The notes under the pieces: model-generated
What the model saw: only the letters and a program-made list of their open reading frames with translations
Told to the model about the DNA's origin: nothing
Databases searched by the model: none
Source: Halomonas maura
Lineage (GTDB): Bacteria; Pseudomonadota; Gammaproteobacteria; Pseudomonadales; Halomonadaceae
Assembly: GCF_030409305.1 (NCBI RefSeq)
Contig: NZ_JAUFPQ010000017.1
Span: forward strand, 318,106 to 382,105
DNA: 64,000 bases
Reading direction: 5' to 3'
In this document: piece by piece, positions 34,569 to 44,601 of the stretch
Numbering within the stretch: position 1 is the stretch's first letter
Layout: each line of letters opens with the position of its first letter
Program-made: the position numbers and the translations under genes

Positions 34569-36371
34569 TCAGGCCAGGGGGGCGGGGGCCGCCTCGGCCT
34601 CGCCGGTCTGCACCCGCCACTGGGCGGCGTAGCGGCCGTCCCGGGCGAGCAGCTCGGCATGGGTGCCGCGCTCGACCACGCGGCCGGCCTCGACGACGGC
34701 GATCTCGTCGGCGTGGACGATGGTCGAGAGGCGGTGGGCGATCATGATCACGGTGCGGCCGTGGCCGATGCGCTGGAGCGAGCGCTGGATGGCCGCCTCG
34801 GTCTCGTTGTCCACGGCGCTGGTGGCCTCGTCCAGGACCAGCACCGGCGGGTCCTTGAGCAGCGCCCGGGCCAGCGACAGGCGCTGGCGCTGGCCGCCGG
34901 ACAGGCGCACGCCGCGCTCGCCCACCGGGGTGTCCAGCCCCTGGGGCAGCGCCTGGATGAAGTCCCAGGCCTCGGCCGTCCTGGCCGCCTCGACGATCTC
35001 GGCCTCGGACGCCGCGGGACGGCCGTAGGCGATATTGTCGCGCACCGTGCCCTCGAACAGGTAGACGTCCTGGCTGACCAGGCCGATGGCCCGGCGCAGC
35101 GACGCCAGGCTCACCGAGTCGACCGGCTGACCGTCGATCCGCACCCGCCCCGCGGCGGGCTCGACGAAGCGCAGCAACAGCTTGATCAGCGTCGACTTGC
35201 CGGAGCCGGTGGCGCCCACCAGGGCCAGGGTATGGCCCGCCGGCACCGCCAGGTCGATGCCCTCGACGCCGGCCCCGGAGGCGCCGTAGCGAAAGGCCAC
35301 GTCCTCGAAGCGCACCTCGCCGCGCACCGGCTCGGCGAGCGCCTGGCCGGCGTCGTCGCGCACCCGGATGGGGGTCGCCAGCAGGTCGAGGATGCGCCGG
35401 GTGCTGGCCATGGCGCGCTCGAAGAGGTCGATGACCTGGGCCAGGCCGGTCAGCGGCCACAGCAGCCGCTGGGTGAGGAACACCAGCACCCCGTAGGCGC
35501 CCACGTTGAGTTCGCCGCGCAGCGCCATCATGCCGCCCACCGTGAAGGTGGCCAGGAAGCCGGTGAGGATGGCCATGCGAATCACCGGGATGAAGGCGGA
35601 ACTGATGCGGATGGCCCGCCGGTTGGCCTCCACGTAGGCCTCGCTGGCGGCCCTGAGGCGCTCGGCCTCGCGGGCCTCGGCGGTGAAGCTCTTGATGGTG
35701 GCGATGCCCGCCAGGTTGTTGGCCAGCCGGCTGGAGAGGTCGCCGACCCGTTCACGGACGTCGGCGTACAGCGGGCCCGCCTTGCGCTGGAAGTAGAAGG
35801 CGCCCCAGACGATCAGCGGGATGGGGGTGAAGGCCAGCAGGGCGATCAGCGGCGAGAGCACGAAGAACACCGCGCCCACCGCCACCACGGTGACCCCGAC
35901 CTGGATCATGGCGTTGGCCCCGCCGTCCAGGAAGCGCTCGAGCTGGTTGACGTCGTCGTTCATGGTCGCCACCAGCTGCCCCGAGCTCCTGGACTCGAAG
36001 AAGCCCATGTCCAGGCGCTGGGCGTGCTCGTAGGCGTCCTGGCGCAGGTCGGCCTGCAGCCGCTGGGCCAGGTTGCGCCACAGGATCTGGAAGAGGTACT
36101 CGAACAGCGACTCGCCGACCCAGATGAAGAAGGTCAGCGCACCGAGCACCAGGATCTGCTGCTGGGCCGTGGTGAAGCCCAGCCCGGCGACGAAGCTCTC
36201 CTCCTGGTTGACCACCACGTCGATGGCCACGCCGATCAGGATCTCCGGGGCGATATCGAAGAGCTTGTTGAGGATCGAGCAGAGGCTGGCGGCGATGATG
36301 CGACGCCGGTATCCCCGGGCATAGCGCAGCAGGCGCCCCAGGGCCTGGAAGCTGGAAGCGGTGGAAGACAT
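34569..36371 (-). CDS. ABC transporter with fused membrane and ATPase domains
   Basis: A 600-residue half-transporter of the exporter fold. Membrane domain with six spans (about 20-310) and ATPase domain with Walker [10 protein letters not shown] (about 395), Q-loop [10 protein letters not shown], signature LSGGQRQR, Walker [10 protein letters not shown] and the H-loop AHRLST. It is set between a siderophore receptor gene and fhuC, divergently transcribed from fhuC over a Fur-box-like site, so it probably acts in siderophore metabolism or export; substrate unknown. The ATG at 36371 is chosen because the upstream residues are unlike a protein start. Confidence 0.82.
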   Translation of the reverse strand: MSSTASSFQALGRLLRYARGYRRRIIAASLCSILNKLFDIAPEILIGVAIDVVVNQEESFVAGLGFTTAQQQILVLGALTFFIWVGESLFEYLFQILWRNLAQRLQADLRQDAYEHAQRLDMGFFESRSSGQLVATMNDDVNQLERFLDGGANAMIQVGVTVVAVGAVFFVLSPLIALLAFTPIPLIVWGAFYFQRKAGPLYADVRERVGDLSSRLANNLAGIATIKSFTAEAREAERLRAASEAYVEANRRAIRISSAFIPVIRMAILTGFLATFTVGGMMALRGELNVGAYGVLVFLTQRLLWPLTGLAQVIDLFERAMASTRRILDLLATPIRVRDDAGQALAEPVRGEVRFEDVAFRYGASGAGVEGIDLAVPAGHTLALVGATGSGKSTLIKLLLRFVEPAAGRVRIDGQPVDSVSLASLRRAIGLVSQDVYLFEGTVRDNIAYGRPAASEAEIVEAARTAEAWDFIQALPQGLDTPVGERGVRLSGGQRQRLSLARALLKDPPVLVLDEATSAVDNETEAAIQRSLQRIGHGRTVIMIAHRLSTIVHADEIAVVEAGRVVERGTHAELLARDGRYAAQWRVQTGEAEAAPAPLA

Positions 36372-36437
36372 CGGGACTGTCCTTGTAGACGAAGGCCCAA
36401 GCCTACGGCATGCACGGCGCCGGACCAACCGATAGCA

Positions 36438-36456
36438 TTGATAAGGATTCTCGTTT
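36438..36456. promoter_or_regulatory. Fur-box-like site in the divergent abc/fhuC promoter
   Basis: TTGATAAGGATTCTCGTTT, between the divergent ABC exporter and fhuC genes, able to control both. Confidence 0.65.
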
Positions 36457-36516
36457 GCCTTAGGCTTGGCCGCGCAATGAGCCGCCTGTCGGCGGCAACC
36501 CGGTAGCGGAGCCCCC

Positions 36517-37284
36517 ATGATCGAAACGCGCGCCGCCTCCTTCGAGGTCAACGGCCAGTGCCTGCTGCACCCCCTCGACCTGGCCTTCGAGGAGGGCCGG
36601 GTCCATGGCCTGATCGGTCACAACGGCTCGGGCAAGTCGACCCTGCTCAAGCTGCTGGCTCGCCAACAGCCGTCAAGCCGGGGCGAGCTCAATCTGGACG
36701 GCAAGCCGCTGACGGCCTGGGGGCATCGTGCCTTCGCCCGTCGGGTGGCCTACCTGCCCCAGCACCTGCCCGCCGCCGAGAACCTCACCGGCCGCGAACT
36801 GGTGGGCTTCGGCCGCTATCCCTGGCATGGCCTGCTGGGCCGCCACGGCCGCGAGGACGAGGCGGCCATCGACCGCGCCCTGGCGCTGACCCACACCGAG
36901 CCCTTCGCCGACCGCCAGGTGGACACCCTCTCCGGCGGCGAGCGCCAGCGGGTCTGGCTGGCCATGCTGCTCGCCCAGGGCAGCCGCTTCCTGCTGCTCG
37001 ACGAGCCCCTGGCGGCGCTGGATGTCGCCCACCAGGTGGAGGTGCTGGCGCTGACCCGCCGCCTGTGCCGGGAACTGGGCCTCGGGGTGATCATCGTGCT
37101 CCACGACATCAACATGGCGTCGCGCTACTGCGACCGCCTGGTGGCCCTGCACGGCGGCCGGCTGCTGGCCCAGGGCACGCCGGCGGAGATGATGAACGGC
37201 GACACCCTCAAGGCCATCTACGGCATTCCCATGCACGTCATGGCCCACCCGTCCGGCGAGCACCGCGTCGCCATCGCCCACTAG
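36517..37284 (+). CDS. fhuC: Iron-siderophore ABC transporter ATPase FhuC
   Basis: ATP-binding subunit, 255 residues. Walker [10 protein letters not shown] (about 34-42), Q-loop [10 protein letters not shown], signature [10 protein letters not shown] (about 140), Walker [11 protein letters not shown], then the H-loop residue in IIVLHDINM. The FecE/FhuC-type [13 protein letters not shown] segment indicates an iron-siderophore importer. First gene of a fhuC-fhuD-fhuB set. Confidence 0.9.
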   Translation: MIETRAASFEVNGQCLLHPLDLAFEEGRVHGLIGHNGSGKSTLLKLLARQQPSSRGELNLDGKPLTAWGHRAFARRVAYLPQHLPAAENLTGRELVGFGRYPWHGLLGRHGREDEAAIDRALALTHTEPFADRQVDTLSGGERQRVWLAMLLAQGSRFLLLDEPLAALDVAHQVEVLALTRRLCRELGLGVIIVLHDINMASRYCDRLVALHGGRLLAQGTPAEMMNGDTLKAIYGIPMHVMAHPSGEHRVAIAH

Positions 37285-37298
37285 GCCCGGAGATCGCC

Positions 37299-38183
37299 TT
37301 GCTTCGCCTGCGCCGTCCCGACCGCGCCCCCTGGCGCCGCTGGCTCGCCGGCCTGCTGACCTGGCTGGTCGCCACCCTCGCCCCGGCCGAGCCGCCCCGC
37401 TTCGCCACCCTCGACTGGACCCTGGCCGAGACCCTGGTGGCCCTGGAGGCGCCGCCCCGGGCCGTGGCCCAGATCGAGGCCTACCACGCCTGGGTCGGCG
37501 AGCCCGCCCTGCCCGACACCACCACCGACCTGGGGCTGCGCAGCCAGCCCAACCTGGAGCGGCTGGCGAGTCTCGACCCCGACCGCATCCTGATCTCGCC
37601 GATGTTCGCCAACCTGACGCCCCGACTCCAGCGCATCGCCCCGGTGCAGTCCCTGCCGCTCTACAGACCCGACCGCGACACCTGGCACGAGATGCGCGAG
37701 CTGACCCGCTCGCTCGGCCGCCTGGTCGAGCGCCCCGAGGCGGCAACGCGGCTGATCGATCGGACCGAGAGGAAACTGGAAGCACTGCGGGGACGGCTAG
37801 CCGAGGATGTCCCGGCCCTCCTGGTGGTGCAATTCATGGATAGCCGCCATGTACGGGTGTTCGGCGCGGGCGGCCTCTACCAGGCGGTGCTCGATCGCCT
37901 GGGCGTCGACAACGCCTGGAGCAGGCCCACCAACGCATGGGGCTTCTCGCTGGTGGGCATCGAGGCGCTGGCCGGCCTCGACGCCCGCCTGGTCGTGGTG
38001 GAGCCCTACCCCGCCGGGGTCCGCGAGAGCCTGGACGACAGCGGCCTGTGGCAGCACCTGGTCGCGTCGAGCCGGGGCACCCCCATCGTGCTGCCGCCGG
38101 TGTGGAGCTTCGGCGCCCTGCCCTCGGCGGGACGCTTTGCCGACCGCCTGGTGAGCGCCCTGGAGAGCGACGATGCCGCCTGA
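37299..38183 (+). CDS. fhuD: Siderophore periplasmic binding protein FhuD-like
   Basis: Periplasmic binding protein of 294 residues delivering ferric hydroxamate to the membrane. TTG start at 37299 with GGAG 6 bases ahead; no better ATG exists in the frame. A twin-arginine-like/Arg-rich N-region (RLRRPDRAPWRRWL) is followed by a hydrophobic segment and the family's TLDWTLAETL and LGLRSQPNLERLASLDPDRI parts. Its end overlaps fhuB by 11 bases. Confidence 0.85.
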   Translation: MLRLRRPDRAPWRRWLAGLLTWLVATLAPAEPPRFATLDWTLAETLVALEAPPRAVAQIEAYHAWVGEPALPDTTTDLGLRSQPNLERLASLDPDRILISPMFANLTPRLQRIAPVQSLPLYRPDRDTWHEMRELTRSLGRLVERPEAATRLIDRTERKLEALRGRLAEDVPALLVVQFMDSRHVRVFGAGGLYQAVLDRLGVDNAWSRPTNAWGFSLVGIEALAGLDARLVVVEPYPAGVRESLDDSGLWQHLVASSRGTPIVLPPVWSFGALPSAGRFADRLVSALESDDAA

Positions 38184-40185
38184 GGCCCTCGCCCCCCGTC
38201 ACCCGTGGCGCCCCCGCCTGACCCCGGGGCGCCTCTGCCTGCCGTTCGTCCTCGGGGTGCTGGGCCTCGGCCTTCACCACCTCCTCGCCGGCCCCGGCCT
38301 GGGGCCGGGGTTCGCCGCCCTGTTCCGCGCCACGGTCCCGGCCGAGGCGGCCACGACGCTGGTACTGCACTACGCCTGGTGGCCACGGCTGGCCATGGCC
38401 CTGCTCGCCGGCGGCGGCCTGGCGCTGGCCGGGGTGGTGATGCAGCAGGTGCTGCGCAACCCCCTGGCCGCCCCCACCACCCTGGGCGTGGCCAGCGGCG
38501 CCAACCTGGCGCTGATGGCCGCGACCCTGCTGGCGCCCGGCCTGCTGGGCCTGGGCCAAGAATGGGTGGCGCTGGCCGGCGGCGGCCTGTCCATCGGCCT
38601 GGTCCTCGCCCTGGCCTGGCGACGCGGCCTGGCGCCGGTGGTGGTGGTGCTCGGCGGCCTGGTGGTCAACCTCTACTTCGGTGCCCTGTCCATGGTGCTG
38701 CTGCTCTTCCACCAGGAGGAGCTCAAGGGGCTGCTGATCTGGGGGGGCGGCTCGCTGGCCCAGAACGGCTGGCAGGACGCCGCCTTCCTGGCCCCACGCC
38801 TGGCGCTGGGGGCCCTGGCCGCGGCCTGGCTGCTGCGTCCCCTGGCGGTGCTCGACCTCGACGAGGCCGGCGCCAGGAGCCTCGGCGTCTCGCTCAAGCA
38901 GCTGCGCCTGGCCGGGCTGGGCCTGGCGGTCTTCCTCACCGGCTGCGTGGTCAGCGTGGTGGGCATCATCGGCTTCATCGGCCTGGCCGCGCCCAACATC
39001 GTGCGCCTGGCCGGCGCGCGGCGGCTGGGCGCGCGGCTCGCCTGGTCGACGCTGCTCGGCGCCCTGCTGCTTGCCACCACCGACCTGCTGCTGCAACACG
39101 TCTCCGGCATCCTGCCCACCCTGATCCCCACCGGCGCCACCACCGCGGCCCTGGGCGCGCCCCTGCTGCTGTGGCTGATCCCCCGGCTGCGTCTGGGCGG
39201 CGAGGCCCCGCCCCGGGAGGCCCGCGCCCTCGGCCACCGCCACCCGGCCCCCGGGCGCCTGGCCACCTGGCTGGCCCTGGGCCTGGCCGGACTGGCCGTC
39301 GTCGCGCTGCTGGCCGGCCAGGGCCCCGACGGTTGGCAGTGGGCCGCGCCGACCGACTGGCAGTTGCTGCAGTGGCGGGCGCCCCGGGCGCTGGCCGCCG
39401 CCGGCTGCGGGGTGATGCTGGCCATCGCCGGCACCCTGATCCAGCGACTCACCGCCAACCCCATGGCGAGCCCCGAGGTGCTGGGCATCAGCGGCGGCAG
39501 CGCCATCGCGCTGATGGGCGCGATCTTCCTGCTGCCCGCCCCGAGCAACCTGACCCTGGTGGCCGCCGGCACCCTGGGGGCGCTGGCCAGCCTGGCGGTG
39601 CTGGTGGGCCTCAATCGCCGCAGCGGCTTCCAGCCGGAACGGCTGCTGCTGACCGGGGTGGCCATCACCGCCCTGTTCGAGGCGGTCAAGGCCGTGGTGC
39701 TGGCCGGCGGCGACCCGCGGGGCCAGCAGGTGATCGCCTGGCTGTCCGGTTCCACCTACTACGTCGACCCGACCAGCGCCCTGGTGGTGACCGCGGCGGC
39801 CCTGCTGCTGGCCCTGGTCGCCGCGCCGCTGGCCCGCTGGCTGGACATCCTGCCGCTGGGCGGGGCCACGGCCACCGCCCTGGGCCTGCCCCTGGCCCGC
39901 GCCCGCCTGGTGCTGCTGCTGCTGGTGGCGCTGCTCACCGCCGGCGCCACCCTGGTGGTGGGGCCGTTGTCCTTCGTCGGCCTGCTGGCCCCGCACCTGG
40001 CCCGGCTGCTGGGCTTCTCGCGGGCCGGGGCGCACCTCGCCGGCGCCGCCTTGGCCGGGGCACTGCTGATGGTGCTGGCCGACGGGCTGGGCCGCCAGCT
40101 GCTGTTCCCCGAGGAGATCCCCGCCGGCCTGGTGGCCTCGCTGCTAGGCGGCGCCTACTTCATGTGGGGGCTGCGGCGTCTATGA
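38173..40185 (+). CDS. fhuB: Fused siderophore permease FhuB
   Basis: Inner-membrane permease of 670 residues built from two tandem FecCD-type halves (about 1-340 and 345-670), as in E. coli FhuB. Each half has the conserved region LGVASGANLALM / LGISGGSAIALMG and GFIGLAAPNIVRL / SFVGLLAPHLARL. About 20 hydrophobic spans. The same repeat is split into two genes in the second siderophore locus downstream. Confidence 0.9.
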   Translation: MPPEALAPRHPWRPRLTPGRLCLPFVLGVLGLGLHHLLAGPGLGPGFAALFRATVPAEAATTLVLHYAWWPRLAMALLAGGGLALAGVVMQQVLRNPLAAPTTLGVASGANLALMAATLLAPGLLGLGQEWVALAGGGLSIGLVLALAWRRGLAPVVVVLGGLVVNLYFGALSMVLLLFHQEELKGLLIWGGGSLAQNGWQDAAFLAPRLALGALAAAWLLRPLAVLDLDEAGARSLGVSLKQLRLAGLGLAVFLTGCVVSVVGIIGFIGLAAPNIVRLAGARRLGARLAWSTLLGALLLATTDLLLQHVSGILPTLIPTGATTAALGAPLLLWLIPRLRLGGEAPPREARALGHRHPAPGRLATWLALGLAGLAVVALLAGQGPDGWQWAAPTDWQLLQWRAPRALAAAGCGVMLAIAGTLIQRLTANPMASPEVLGISGGSAIALMGAIFLLPAPSNLTLVAAGTLGALASLAVLVGLNRRSGFQPERLLLTGVAITALFEAVKAVVLAGGDPRGQQVIAWLSGSTYYVDPTSALVVTAAALLLALVAAPLARWLDILPLGGATATALGLPLARARLVLLLLVALLTAGATLVVGPLSFVGLLAPHLARLLGFSRAGAHLAGAALAGALLMVLADGLGRQLLFPEEIPAGLVASLLGGAYFMWGLRRL

Positions 40186-40229
40186 GCCATGCATTGCCGC
40201 CCTACCACGCTTGCCACAGGATATCGACC

Positions 40230-40919
40230 ATGCCGTCTCGACACTCATCATGGGGCGAGGCCGGGCGACGCCTCCTTGCCCTCGCCCTCGCCTGCGCCCT
40301 GGCTCTCTGGCCACTGCCGAGCCCGGCCCACCCTCACGGCTGGGTAGACGTCTCGGTGCGCGTGCAGCTGGATGACCGCGGCCGGGTCGAGGCGCTGCAG
40401 CAACGCTGGCGCCTCGATCCCCTCTACAGCCAGCTGCTGCTGGAGGAGCTGCGGGCCGCCCAGGGCAAGGCCCCGATGGAGGCCCGCCTCGATCGGCTCG
40501 GCGTGGAAATACGTCAACAGCTCTCCCCGCAGCACTACTTCACCCACGTCACCCGGAACGGCGAGGCGGTCGCGCTGGGCGAGGTCAACGACTTCACCAC
40601 CCTGGCGCGCGACGGCCGCGTCGTCCTCATGTTCCGGCTGCCACTCGCCGAGCCCCTGCCACTGGGCCAGGCCGCGATGCACTACCGGATCTATGACCCG
40701 ACCTACTACATCGAGGTACTGCATGAGGCGGATGGCGAAACGCCCCGGGCCGACGCGCTGCGCGTGACGGGAGCCGACTGTGCCACGCGCATCATCGCCG
40801 CCGACCCCGACCCGGTCCAGGTCGCCGAGGCGGCGCGCCTGGACCGTGGAGAACGGGCGCCGGAGGGGCTGGGACGCTTCTTCGCCGAGACCGGAGAGGT
40901 GCGATGCGACCTCCCCTGA
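40230..40919 (+). CDS. DUF1007 family periplasmic protein
   Basis: A 229-residue exported protein with a signal peptide ending SPAHP (about residue 34), immediately followed by the HPHGWVDV segment typical of DUF1007. These proteins pair with a NicO-type metal exporter, as here. The ATG at 40230 has AGGA 8 bases ahead; an in-frame ATG at 40182 overlaps the fhuB stop (ATGA) but adds a poor signal start. Its last bases overlap the next gene by 16. Confidence 0.82.
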   Translation: MPSRHSSWGEAGRRLLALALACALALWPLPSPAHPHGWVDVSVRVQLDDRGRVEALQQRWRLDPLYSQLLLEELRAAQGKAPMEARLDRLGVEIRQQLSPQHYFTHVTRNGEAVALGEVNDFTTLARDGRVVLMFRLPLAEPLPLGQAAMHYRIYDPTYYIEVLHEADGETPRADALRVTGADCATRIIAADPDPVQVAEAARLDRGERAPEGLGRFFAETGEVRCDLP

Positions 40920-41926
40920 CCACCTCCCGGGGCGACATGACACGCCCGCCCTCTCCCCGCGGGCATTGGCTCGTCGGACTCGGCGTGCTGTCGATGGCGG
41001 TGATCGGCCTGGCCTGGTTCACCAGCGGCCAGGGCGTTGGCCTTCAGCTGGTCGCCTGGCAACGCGATCTCCACCGCGCGCTGACGGAGGCGATCACCTA
41101 CCTCGACGCCGTCCCGAGCGTGACCGCCTGGATGGGCCTGCTCGGCCTCAGCTTCGGTTACGGCGTCTTCCATGCCGCCGGCCCCGGCCACGGCAAGGCG
41201 GTGCTCAGCACCTACCTGCTCAGCCAGGGCGGCGCCCTGCGCCGAGCCCTGCTGCTCTCCTGCCTGGCCTCGCTGCTGCAGGCTCTGGTGGCCATCGCCC
41301 TGGTCACGGTGCTGGTCCATGGCCTGGGCTGGCTGACGCGCCAGGCCATGGGGTCGGTGGCCTGGCTGGAGCAAGCCAGCTATCTGCTGGTCGCGATGCT
41401 GGGCCTCTGGCTATGCTGGCGCGCGCTGGCCCACTTGCCCTCCCGACATGAGGCGGCCTCCCATGACCATGACCATGACCATGACCATCACGAGTGTGAC
41501 TGCGCCCATCATCTGACGCCCCGACAGGCCGAGGACTGGCGTGGCGCCCTGGCCGTGGTGGCCTCGATCGGCATGCGGCCCTGCAGCGGCAGCGTCTTGC
41601 TGATCGGCGCCGCCTCCCTGCTGGGCCACTTCGGGGCCGGGGTGATGGCGGTGCTGGCCATGGCCGCAGGGACGGCCCTGACGGTCTCGGCGCTGGCCCT
41701 CGCCAGCGTGATGGCCAGGGAATGGGTCGAGCGTCGCCTGCAGCGCTCATTCCACTGGAAAGGACTTCAGCGCTGCTTGCGGTGGGCCGGCTTCGCGGGG
41801 GGACTGCTTATCCTGACCCTGGGCCTCTCCCTGTTCATGGCCGGAACTCGCGCCCCGGCGGACATTCCGCTCCTCAACGCACCGTCCCTGGGCCCTTCGC
41901 CCTCAATCTCGCCGTTCGGCGGGTAA
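40904..41926 (+). CDS. NicO/RcnA-type nickel/cobalt (metal) exporter
   Basis: Inner-membrane metal transporter of 340 residues with about six spans. The HAAGPGHGKAVLSTYLL motif (about residues 86-102) is diagnostic for the NicO family. A cytosolic His/Asp-rich loop follows (HDHDHDHDHHECDC, about 186-200), made by a hexamer GACCAT repeat, then GMRPCSGS, the second conserved motif. Partner of the DUF1007 gene. The metal exported (Ni, Co, Zn or Fe) cannot be told from sequence. GGAGAGG lies before the ATG. Confidence 0.85.
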   Translation: MRPPLTTSRGDMTRPPSPRGHWLVGLGVLSMAVIGLAWFTSGQGVGLQLVAWQRDLHRALTEAITYLDAVPSVTAWMGLLGLSFGYGVFHAAGPGHGKAVLSTYLLSQGGALRRALLLSCLASLLQALVAIALVTVLVHGLGWLTRQAMGSVAWLEQASYLLVAMLGLWLCWRALAHLPSRHEAASHDHDHDHDHHECDCAHHLTPRQAEDWRGALAVVASIGMRPCSGSVLLIGAASLLGHFGAGVMAVLAMAAGTALTVSALALASVMAREWVERRLQRSFHWKGLQRCLRWAGFAGGLLILTLGLSLFMAGTRAPADIPLLNAPSLGPSPSISPFGG

Positions 41927-42201
41927 CGCCCAGCCACTCACGCTGCACGACGCGCCCGACCGGCACCAGTCGTCACCGCTGGCGACGCATGGCGCGTCGA
42001 TTCGCGGCATGGCGGCTCCCCGATCGCACGAGGCCTGCCGCTGGACCCGCAATGACCCAGCGCCGCGTTGCACCCGCTAATGCAAAGCATTATCATTCTG
42101 ATGCGCATAACCACCAACCGAACCATGCCCGCATCGGCCATAACAATGACTCCCATGCCGATGCCGTTCACCCAGGATCAGACAAGGAACTTCCGTCGCT
42201 T
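41927..42201. other. Intergenic promoter region of the second TonB receptor
   Basis: Non-coding stretch with a Fur-box-like site at 42086-42104. Nothing else recognisable. Confidence 0.5.
42086..42104. promoter_or_regulatory. Fur-box-like site upstream of the second receptor
   Basis: AGCATTATCATTCTGATGC, a Fur-type inverted hexamer pattern about 100 bases before the receptor start. Confidence 0.6.
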
Positions 42202-44343
42202 ATGTCCATCACCCGACAGCCCCGCCATGCTCGGCTGCTGCCACTCATGCTGTGCTCCGCCCTGCCCGCCACGGCCCTCGCCCAGGCCACCACGAGCACC
42301 GAATCCGAGCAAGCGGCCGGCGGTGACGAGCTGAACCCCATCGTCATCACCGCCACCCGCAGCAAGAGCACCGAGGGCGAGACCTCCCAGAAGGTCACCG
42401 TCATCACCCGCGAGCAGATCGAGCAGCAGCTGGCGATCACCCAGGACCCCGGCCAGGTGCTCAGCAACCTGATCCCCTCCTACTCGCCCAGCCGCCAGAA
42501 GCTCTCCAACGCCGGCGAGACCTTCCGCGGTCGCTCCCCGCTGTTCCTGGTCGATGGCGTCCCCCAGAGCAATCCGCTGCGCGACAGCGCCCGCGACAGC
42601 TATACCATCGACCTGTCCATGGTCGAGCGCATCGAGGTCATCCACGGGGCCAGCGCCGAGCACGGCCTGGGAGCCACCGGTGGCATCATCAACTACGTGA
42701 CCAAGCGTCCCGACGGCGCCGGGGTTCGCCAGCATGCCGGCGTCAGCCTGACCAGCGACGACGACTTCGAGTCGGATGGCTTCGGCCACAAGCTGGACTA
42801 TCGTCTCAGCGGCCAGGACGGGGACTGGGACTACCTGGTGGCCGCCAGTCGCCAGGAACGCGGCGTCTTCTACGATGGCAATGACGAGCGCGTGGGCATC
42901 GCCTACCCCGGCGAACTCCAGAACTCCGAGAGCTACGACCTGCTGGCCAAGGCGGGCTACTGGTTCGACGACGACCAGAATCTCGAGGTGGCGGTCAATC
43001 GCTTCGAGCTGGAGGGTGACGGCGACTATGTGCCGGTGCCCGGCGATCGTGACGCCGGTATCGCGACCACCGCCCGCAAGGGCGACCCGGTGGGCGACCC
43101 CGGCTACAACGAGGTCACCACGGCGCGGCTGTCGTATTCCCATGCCGACTGGCTGGGCAACAGCCTGGACGCCCAGCTCTACTCCCAGCGCTTCCGCGCC
43201 CGGTTCGCCACCACGCCCTTCTTCCCCTACCAGGACGACGGCGCGACCCGCTTCGACCAGACCCGCAACGAGTCCGACAAGGTGGGCGCCAAGTTCACCC
43301 TGTCCCGGGACGGCCTGCTGAACGACCGCCTGACCCTGACCACCGGCCTCGACCTGCTCCAGGACGAGACCCGCCAGGAGCTGGTGCATACCGGTCGCAC
43401 CTATGTCCCGGAGAGCCAGTTCCGCAACTATGCGGTCTTCCTGCACGGCGACTACGCCCTGACCGATGCCCTGAGCGTGAACGCGGGGGTCCGCCACGAG
43501 CAGGCCGAGCTCGAGGTCGACGACTTCTCGACCATCGACCGCAGCAACGTCACCCAGGACAACGTCAGCGTCGACGGCGGCAACCCCGACTTCGACGAGA
43601 CCCTGTTCAATGCCGGCCTGGTCTACCAGGCCACCGACTGGGCCCAGCTCTACGCCAACTACTCCGAGGGCTTCGGCATGCCCGACGTGGGCAGGGTGCT
43701 GCGCGGCATCGACACCCCCGGCCAGGACGTCGATTCGCTGCTGACGCTGCAGCCCATCGTCACCGACAACCGCGAGGTCGGCGCCCGCTTCGACTGGGAC
43801 CGCTACGGCCTCGAGCTGAGCTACTACGAGTCGAACGCCGACTTCGGTGAGCGCCTCACCGAGGAGAACGGCGTCTGGGTCGGCAACCGCGAGAAGACCG
43901 AGATCCAGGGCGTCGAGATCACCGGCGAGGCCCGCCTGAGCGATGCTCACCAGCTGCGGCTGTCCTACACCCATGCCGAGGGCGAATCGGACACCGACGG
44001 CGACGGCCGCGTGGACACCGACCTCACCGGCATCAACATCGCCCCGGACACCCTCAAGCTGGGCTGGAGCGCCGCCTGGAACCAGAAGCTCTCCTCGCAC
44101 CTGCAGTATCGCTACTACTTCGACCGCAGCGTCGACGACCCCGAGCTCGAGTTCGACGGCTACGGCCTGGCCGACGCCTCCCTGACCTACCGCCTGCCGG
44201 TGGGCAGCGCCAGCCTGGGTATCGAGAACCTCACCGACGAGGACTACTTCACCTACTACTCCCAGGCAGCCCGCGTCAGCGACGACTACTACTTCAAGGG
44301 GCGCGGTCGTACCCTCACCCTCGGCTACCAGGTCGACTTCTGA
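42202..44343 (+). CDS. TonB-dependent receptor for the citrate-type siderophore
   Basis: Outer-membrane receptor of 713 residues: signal peptide to about residue 29 (TALAQ), TonB-box-like NPIVITATR (about 46-54), plug with VERIEVIHGASAEHGLGATG, and barrel with C-terminal Phe (LGYQVDF). It belongs with the achromobactin/vibrioferrin-type receptors by context, sitting at the head of the transport and biosynthesis genes. An intrinsic terminator follows, so it is transcribed on its own. Confidence 0.88.
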   Translation: MSITRQPRHARLLPLMLCSALPATALAQATTSTESEQAAGGDELNPIVITATRSKSTEGETSQKVTVITREQIEQQLAITQDPGQVLSNLIPSYSPSRQKLSNAGETFRGRSPLFLVDGVPQSNPLRDSARDSYTIDLSMVERIEVIHGASAEHGLGATGGIINYVTKRPDGAGVRQHAGVSLTSDDDFESDGFGHKLDYRLSGQDGDWDYLVAASRQERGVFYDGNDERVGIAYPGELQNSESYDLLAKAGYWFDDDQNLEVAVNRFELEGDGDYVPVPGDRDAGIATTARKGDPVGDPGYNEVTTARLSYSHADWLGNSLDAQLYSQRFRARFATTPFFPYQDDGATRFDQTRNESDKVGAKFTLSRDGLLNDRLTLTTGLDLLQDETRQELVHTGRTYVPESQFRNYAVFLHGDYALTDALSVNAGVRHEQAELEVDDFSTIDRSNVTQDNVSVDGGNPDFDETLFNAGLVYQATDWAQLYANYSEGFGMPDVGRVLRGIDTPGQDVDSLLTLQPIVTDNREVGARFDWDRYGLELSYYESNADFGERLTEENGVWVGNREKTEIQGVEITGEARLSDAHQLRLSYTHAEGESDTDGDGRVDTDLTGINIAPDTLKLGWSAAWNQKLSSHLQYRYYFDRSVDDPELEFDGYGLADASLTYRLPVGSASLGIENLTDEDYFTYYSQAARVSDDYYFKGRGRTLTLGYQVDF

Positions 44344-44380
44344 GTCGAAGCCGAAGTGTCCGAGTGACCTGGCTCGTTGA

Positions 44381-44405
44381 GCGGCGCCCCATGGCGCCGC
44401 TTTTG
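44381..44405 (+). terminator. Intrinsic terminator after the second receptor
   Basis: GCGGCGCC-CCAT-GGCGCCGC followed by TTTTGTT, 38 bases after the receptor stop. Classic stem and U-tract. Confidence 0.85.
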
Positions 44406-44488
44406 TTGAGGGTTCAGCGCCGCTTGCCGGGCCATGCGGCCCGGGGATGCACGCCTCGCCCCGATGCCCCTGCCCCGGCCTTCTCGCA

Positions 44489-44508
44489 ATTGATAACGTT
44501 TTGCATTT
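44489..44508. promoter_or_regulatory. Fur-box-like site upstream of the MFS-transport operon
   Basis: ATTGATAACGTTTTGCATTT, about 95 bases before the MFS gene start, after the receptor terminator. Confidence 0.6.
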
Positions 44509-44601
44509 GGCCGGGTGCCGTGTCATCATCCTGCCCCCATGACGCGTTGCGCATTGGCGTTCTGCCAGGCAACGCCCCCGTGCCCCGCTAAGTGAACGTC
44601 C

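Noticed and set aside
32248..35460. Minus-strand frame of about 1070 codons
   Set aside because: Antisense to the receptor, and over its 5' part a frame-shifted reading of the ABC exporter gene; low-complexity composition and no conserved motif.
37834..40035. Gln/Gly-rich minus-strand frame opposite fhuB
   Set aside because: Antisense reading of a Leu/Ala-rich membrane protein gene; the composition is an artefact of codon use.
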